From: SIG299 sp045531955
GTDB taxonomy: Bacteria > Bacillota > Clostridia > Lachnospirales > Lachnospiraceae
Assembly (NCBI GenBank): GCA_045531955.1
Contig: JAZSFC010000004.1
Span: forward strand, 1 to 64,000
Direction of reading: 5' to 3'
DNA: 64,000 nt
How positions within the stretch are numbered: the stretch's first letter is position 1; each line of letters opens with the position of its first letter. The position numbers and the translations under genes are program-made. The notes beneath the pieces were generated by a model. It made no database searches and was not told the origin of the DNA. It worked only from the letters and a program-made list of their open reading frames with translations. This document shows, in pieces, positions 60,643 through 64,000 of the stretch.

Positions 60643-61779
60643 ATGAAATTTTTGTTTGCCTCGGATTCCTTCAAAGGAACCTTATCCTGTGAAAAAACAG
60701 CAGAGCTGCTGACCAAAGCGGCAAAACAGGTATTTCCGCAATGCAGCTGCAGCGGTGTGCCTGTAGCAGATGGCGGAGAAGGCACGGCGGATGCGGTGCT
60801 TTCCGCTATGGGCGGCAGTAAGGTTATGCTAGAGGTACATGACCCATTGATGCGAAGTCTGCAGGCATCTTACGGAAGAATCGATGAAAACAGGGCGATT
60901 ATAGAGATGGCAGCAGCCTCCGGCTTACCGCTTCTTACCGAGGCAGAGTACAATCCGGCAACAACCACTTCCTATGGAACGGGAGAACTGATTGCGGCCG
61001 CATTACAGGCGGGATGCAAGGATATTACCATTGCTATTGGCGGTTCCGCCACCAATGATGGCGGTATGGGCTGTATGTGCGCACTGGGAGTACGTTTTTT
61101 GGATAAAAACGGTCAGGAACTTACCGGCGTGGGAGATAATTTGAAGCAGGTAGCTCATATTGATACTTCCGGCATGTTGCCACAGGTAAAGGAAGCCTCC
61201 TTTACCGTTATCTGTGATGTAACCAATCCGCTTTGCGGAAAAAACGGTGCCACTTATACCTATGGACCGCAAAAGGGCGGTACACCGCAGCTTCTTGTCG
61301 AATTGGAAGAGGGCATGTGCAATTACCGTGATGTGATTATAAAGGAGTTCGGAATAAATTTGGATGAGCTTTCCGGTGCCGGAGCAGCGGGAGGACTTGG
61401 AGGAGCACTGGCGGTATTTTTAAAAGCACGGATGAAGCCCGGCAGTGAGACGGTACTTGATTTGATTGCGTTTGATTCCAGGCTGCAGGATGTTTCTTTG
61501 GTAATTACCGGAGAAGGACGGTTAGACTGGCAGTCCTGTTTTGGAAAAGTCGTACAGGGTGTTGGGCTGCGATGTAAAAAGCGAGGCGTTTCTGCGATAG
61601 CATTCGTCGGAAGTACAGGTGCCGGGGCAGAACAGATTTTACAGCATGGCATTACCGCCATTGTAAAAACCGCTCCGGATGATATGCCGGTTTCCGAGGC
61701 TCTTGCCCGGGCGGAAGAGCTTTATTTTAGTGCGGCCGTCTGTATGTTTCAAAAAATAAAACATGGTGAAATACTGTGA
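60643..61779 (+). CDS. Glycerate kinase (GarK/GlxK family)
   Basis: A 378-aa kinase phosphorylating D-glycerate, feeding glycolysis via 2-phosphoglycerate in this family. Signatures: FASDSFKGTLSCEKTAELL at the N-terminus, VADGGEGTADA, GTGELI and GGSATNDGGMGCMCALGVRF, plus GAAGGLGGAL near residue 245. SD CAGGAGA nine bases before ATG. Monocistronic between two promoters. Confidence 0.94.
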   Translation: MKFLFASDSFKGTLSCEKTAELLTKAAKQVFPQCSCSGVPVADGGEGTADAVLSAMGGSKVMLEVHDPLMRSLQASYGRIDENRAIIEMAAASGLPLLTEAEYNPATTTSYGTGELIAAALQAGCKDITIAIGGSATNDGGMGCMCALGVRFLDKNGQELTGVGDNLKQVAHIDTSGMLPQVKEASFTVICDVTNPLCGKNGATYTYGPQKGGTPQLLVELEEGMCNYRDVIIKEFGINLDELSGAGAAGGLGGALAVFLKARMKPGSETVLDLIAFDSRLQDVSLVITGEGRLDWQSCFGKVVQGVGLRCKKRGVSAIAFVGSTGAGAEQILQHGITAIVKTAPDDMPVSEALARAEELYFSAAVCMFQKIKHGEIL

Positions 61780-61784
61780 TTATT

Positions 61785-61854
61785 TGCATCTTATTGCGGT
61801 AAAATGCATCTTACCCGCAGAAGCCTTGATTTAGAAAAAAATACCGATTATAGT
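61785..61854 (+). promoter_or_regulatory. Promoter with two 20-bp-phased upstream repeats
   Basis: TTGATT (61826-61831), 17-base spacer, TATAGT (61849-61854). Upstream, TGCATCTTATTGCGG (61785-61799) and TGCATCTTACCCGCA (61805-61819) are 20 bases apart; TGCGGTAA and TTACCCGCA also form an inverted pair. A regulator site is plausible. Confidence 0.6.
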
Positions 61855-61885
61855 CATCGTATCAAAGAAAGGAAAGGTGATTATA

Positions 61886-63016
61886 ATGAAACATAAAAAC
61901 AAACAAAAATCGAAAAAGGTGTTATGGATTGTATTAGGCAGTATTGCAGCTTTGATTCTTTTGGCAGTAATAATAATCCCCAAGCTTCTGTTTGCTGACT
62001 ATGAGGGTCTGCCAACGACAGGACCTTACAATATAAAGACGGCCTCTGCCATTTTGGTGGATGAAAGCCGGGTGGAAGCCTTTGAAACTGATGGTTCCAA
62101 ACGTGAGGTTCCGGTGTATTTTTACTATCCGGAAGTGCCGGAGGAAGAAAGTGAAAAATCATTTCCGCTGGTTATTTTTTCTCACGGGGCCTTTGGCTAT
62201 TATCAGAGTAATACTTCCACCTACATGGAACTTGCCAGCAACGGTTATGTGGTAATCAGCCTGGACCATCCGTATCATTCCTTTTTTACAAAGGATACTT
62301 CCGGAAAAACAATTATTGTAAATCCCCAATTTATGCAGGAAGTCATGTATATTAACGAACTTGGAACACCGGAACAGGAGATTATCGAGTTGTCCCATGG
62401 CTGGCTGGACATCCGGACGGCAGATATGAATTTTGTCTTGGATAGTGTAAAGGCAGCGAAGGAGCAAGGGGCGGAACTTCCGGCCTGCTGGTTTATAAAA
62501 GAAGAATCTTCCGCGGAAACTATTCGGGCGATTCTTTCCATGACGGACACGGAACACATTGGTCTTATGGGTCATTCCATGGGCGGTGCTGCCAGTGTTA
62601 CGGTGGGCAGAACCAGGGATGATATTGATGCGGTTATCGATTTGGATGGTACGATGCTTGGCGAGCAGTTTAGTTATAACAACGGGGAGTATGATTTTTA
62701 TGACGAAGCATATCCGGTACCGTTATTATCTGTCAGCAATGAAGCCCATTATTTTGAAGGGCAGGATTTGGCAGACTGGTACGTGAACAGTTGGGTGCTT
62801 GCTAATGCCAAAGATGCGAAATATACGTATTTTAAGGGCAGCGGACATATGAATTTTACAGACCTGCCGCTGTTTTCTCCGGCCCTGGCGAAGATGCTCG
62901 GCATCGGTACCATTGACCCGGAAGAATGTGTAATTACGATGAATCAGTTAGTTTTGGACTACTATAACTGTTATCTAAAGAATATGGGAGAAGTGGTGGT
63001 TCAGGAAGGATACTAA
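61886..63016 (+). CDS. Alpha/beta hydrolase, platelet-activating-factor acetylhydrolase-like
   Basis: A 376-aa protein with an N-terminal membrane anchor (VLWIVLGSIAALILLAVII) and a large exported alpha/beta-hydrolase domain. The oxyanion strand FSHGAFGYYQS is near residue 100, the nucleophile elbow GHSMGGAAS near residue 232, Asp in DLDGTM and a late His in GSGHMNFTD. This pattern is that of PAF-acetylhydrolase/chlorophyllase-like esterases. The start is the ATG at 61886, with AAAGG nine bases upstream, instead of a GTG at 61877. A LytTR regulator gene begins four bases after its stop, suggesting coupling. Confidence 0.85.
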   Translation: MKHKNKQKSKKVLWIVLGSIAALILLAVIIIPKLLFADYEGLPTTGPYNIKTASAILVDESRVEAFETDGSKREVPVYFYYPEVPEEESEKSFPLVIFSHGAFGYYQSNTSTYMELASNGYVVISLDHPYHSFFTKDTSGKTIIVNPQFMQEVMYINELGTPEQEIIELSHGWLDIRTADMNFVLDSVKAAKEQGAELPACWFIKEESSAETIRAILSMTDTEHIGLMGHSMGGAASVTVGRTRDDIDAVIDLDGTMLGEQFSYNNGEYDFYDEAYPVPLLSVSNEAHYFEGQDLADWYVNSWVLANAKDAKYTYFKGSGHMNFTDLPLFSPALAKMLGIGTIDPEECVITMNQLVLDYYNCYLKNMGEVVVQEGY

Positions 63017-63019
63017 TCC

Positions 63020-63463
63020 ATGGAAATAAAATTGTTGAAAATATCAAAAGACCAACCGGAGCTAATGGAAATCCGCTGTCATGAAATTACGGAGGAAGTG
63101 AAAGAAATCGTCGCTTTTGTAAAGACAAGACAGGGACGCCTTACCGGCATGCTGGAGGACCGCCAGTTTGAAGTGCCGTTACCGGATGTCTGCTATATTG
63201 AAGCAGTGGATAATAAGGTATTTCTGTACACGGCAGAACAAGTATATGAAACGAAGCAGAAATTGTATGAACTGGAAGAATTGTTAAAAGATAAATTTTT
63301 CCTTCGGGTATCCAAAGCATTGCTGTTAAACCTGATGAAGGTACGTTCTATCAAACCTGCTTTAAACGGGCGATTTACTGCGGTATTACAAAGCGGTGAG
63401 GAAATCATTATTTCAAGAAAATATGTGCCGGCGTTGAAGGCAGCATTGAAGGGTGGTGTGTAG
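63020..63463 (+). CDS. LytTR-family DNA-binding regulator
   Basis: A 147-aa protein: ~45 residues of N-terminal part and a C-terminal LytTR domain (residues ~50-145), seen in VCYIEAVDNKVFLYTAEQVY, then LEELLKDKFFLRVSKALLLN, and VRSIKPALNGRF with final ISRKYVPALK. It has no receiver domain, the type that pairs with a DUF3021 membrane protein, which indeed follows. Such pairs usually sense membrane conditions and control a nearby transporter or bacteriocin gene. Confidence 0.92.
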   Translation: MEIKLLKISKDQPELMEIRCHEITEEVKEIVAFVKTRQGRLTGMLEDRQFEVPLPDVCYIEAVDNKVFLYTAEQVYETKQKLYELEELLKDKFFLRVSKALLLNLMKVRSIKPALNGRFTAVLQSGEEIIISRKYVPALKAALKGGV

Positions 63464-63464
63464 C

Positions 63465-63905
63465 ATGCACGGAAAAGAGTTTTTGGCGGATTGTATCCGT
63501 ACGTTTTTTACGATAGTTGCTATGATTAACATTGCTATGTTTCTGATGGGTGTTACCATGATGCCGGATAAAAAATTTGGTTATGAAGGATTCATTATTC
63601 CTGTTATTTATGGCTTGGCAGGTACTCTTCCGAATTTAGTCCTGTATTCTAAACGGGAATTGAAAGTCGGAGAACTGATTCTGCGGAAAATAATCCAATT
63701 TTTGTTGACGGAAGCCTGTGTGCTGTTTGCGATTTTTTTCGATTCTGCAGAAGCGGACCGTTCTCCTTGGCTAATCGGAGTGGTTGCGCTCAGTATTTTA
63801 GTTATCTTTGTTTTGGCAACGCTATCTGACTGGTTACAAAACTATTTGTCTGCAAAACAGATGACAGAGGATTTAAAAACCTTTCAGGGAAAATTTCAGG
63901 AGTAA
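63465..63905 (+). CDS. DUF3021-family membrane partner of the LytTR regulator
   Basis: A 146-aa protein with four hydrophobic helices (about residues 8-28, 40-60, 77-97, 106-127) and a cytoplasmic tail (DWLQNYLSAKQMTEDLKTFQ). It begins one base after the LytTR stop. The arrangement is the standard LytTR-DUF3021 pair, where the membrane protein is thought to restrain the regulator. The ATG at 63465 is preferred over the GTG at 63453, which lies inside the LytTR gene. Confidence 0.88.
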   Translation: MHGKEFLADCIRTFFTIVAMINIAMFLMGVTMMPDKKFGYEGFIIPVIYGLAGTLPNLVLYSKRELKVGELILRKIIQFLLTEACVLFAIFFDSAEADRSPWLIGVVALSILVIFVLATLSDWLQNYLSAKQMTEDLKTFQGKFQE

Positions 63906-63932
63906 AAATTTTCATTTTTTGAAAAATAAAAA

Positions 63933-63993
63933 CCCTGTATAAATCTTTTTCATTCGGTAAGACTAAAACTGAATGATAAAAAGAAAGGCAGGG
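63933..63993 (+). promoter_or_regulatory. Leader hairpin that would mask the SD of the next gene
   Basis: CCCTG (63933-63937) and CTTTTTCATTC (63945-63955) face GAATGATAAAAAG (63971-63983) and CAGGG (63989-63993), with a two-base bulge. The last arm contains the purine-rich SD of the ATG at 63998. Confidence 0.4.
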
Positions 63994-63997
63994 GTTA

Positions 63998-64000
63998 ATG
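63998..64000 (+). CDS. Start codon of a gene continuing beyond the window
   Basis: An ATG at the very end preceded by AGGCAGGGGTTA, an SD-like run. Product unknown; given the LytTR-DUF3021 pair it is plausibly the regulated target. Confidence 0.45.

Overview
The window looks like a chromosomal segment of a spore-forming, monoderm Firmicute, most likely a member of the Lachnospiraceae. Three things point there: the block spoVT-mazG-hup-rqcP-yabP-yabQ-divIC-spoIIE-tilS-hpt-ftsH, which keeps the gene order known from Bacillus and Clostridia; the sporulation genes spoIIR and sipL; and T-box leaders, Gly/Thr/Pro-linker lipoproteins and moderate-GC codon use. Genus cannot be fixed from sequence alone. 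I saw no rRNA, tRNA, transposase, prophage or CRISPR array.

Layout. 1-3.5 kb: remnant of a minus-strand gene, a serine-hydrolase (beta-lactamase fold) and a membrane chemoreceptor fused to a PilZ domain. 3.9-13.5 kb: a large carbohydrate ABC-importer operon (S-component-like protein, two permeases, a 736-aa binding lipoprotein, two ATPases) in which each ATPase gene follows a pair of uncharacterised four-helix membrane proteins; an AraC regulator follows. 14.5-22.8 kb: the sporulation/division/translation block. 23-30 kb: a GH13 enzyme, MATE transporter, HAD hydrolase, YitT protein and a CotH-like lipoprotein. 30-31.6 kb: orphan trpB behind a tryptophan T-box whose promoter is spanned by a perfect 13-bp inverted repeat. 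31.6-33.4 kb: HigBA-type toxin-antitoxin and a PHP histidinol phosphatase. 33.5-33.9 kb: a roughly 450-bp foldback element. 34-43 kb: PrcB-like lipoprotein, SipL, IspE, SpoIIR, Ddl, MurI, a DUF1934 protein and a CE2-like esterase. 42.5-45.5 kb (minus): small membrane protein, PlsC, VanY-type carboxypeptidase lipoprotein. 45.6-49.2 kb: ileS with a T-box carrying a 141-nt branched insert. 49.5-56.8 kb: glgP and an arabinan-type set (GH43, GH127, AraC regulator). 56.9-60.2 kb: a five-gene ExbB/ExbD-like operon. 60.3-64 kb: DUF6465 protein, glycerate kinase, lipase-like hydrolase, LytTR regulator with DUF3021 partner, and the start of another gene.

The strongest candidate for an undescribed system is the operon at 56963-60170. 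It encodes an ExbB/TolQ/MotA-type channel subunit, a TolR/ExbD-type subunit with the proton-carrying Asp, two more membrane-anchored proteins whose exported tails resemble ExbD, and a secreted OB-fold protein, all tightly coupled and lacking TonB, Pal, OmpA-like or Zorya partners in what appears to be an organism without an outer membrane. The second candidate is the ABC importer with four extra membrane proteins. A third theme is the presence of four long, mutually dissimilar foldback structures (33479-33928, 42385-42535, 45815-45955, 49256-49410) in intergenic or leader DNA.

All calls are from reading the sequence and recalling family features; no database search was run. Start sites were chosen from Shine-Dalgarno (SD) position and family-typical N-termini.
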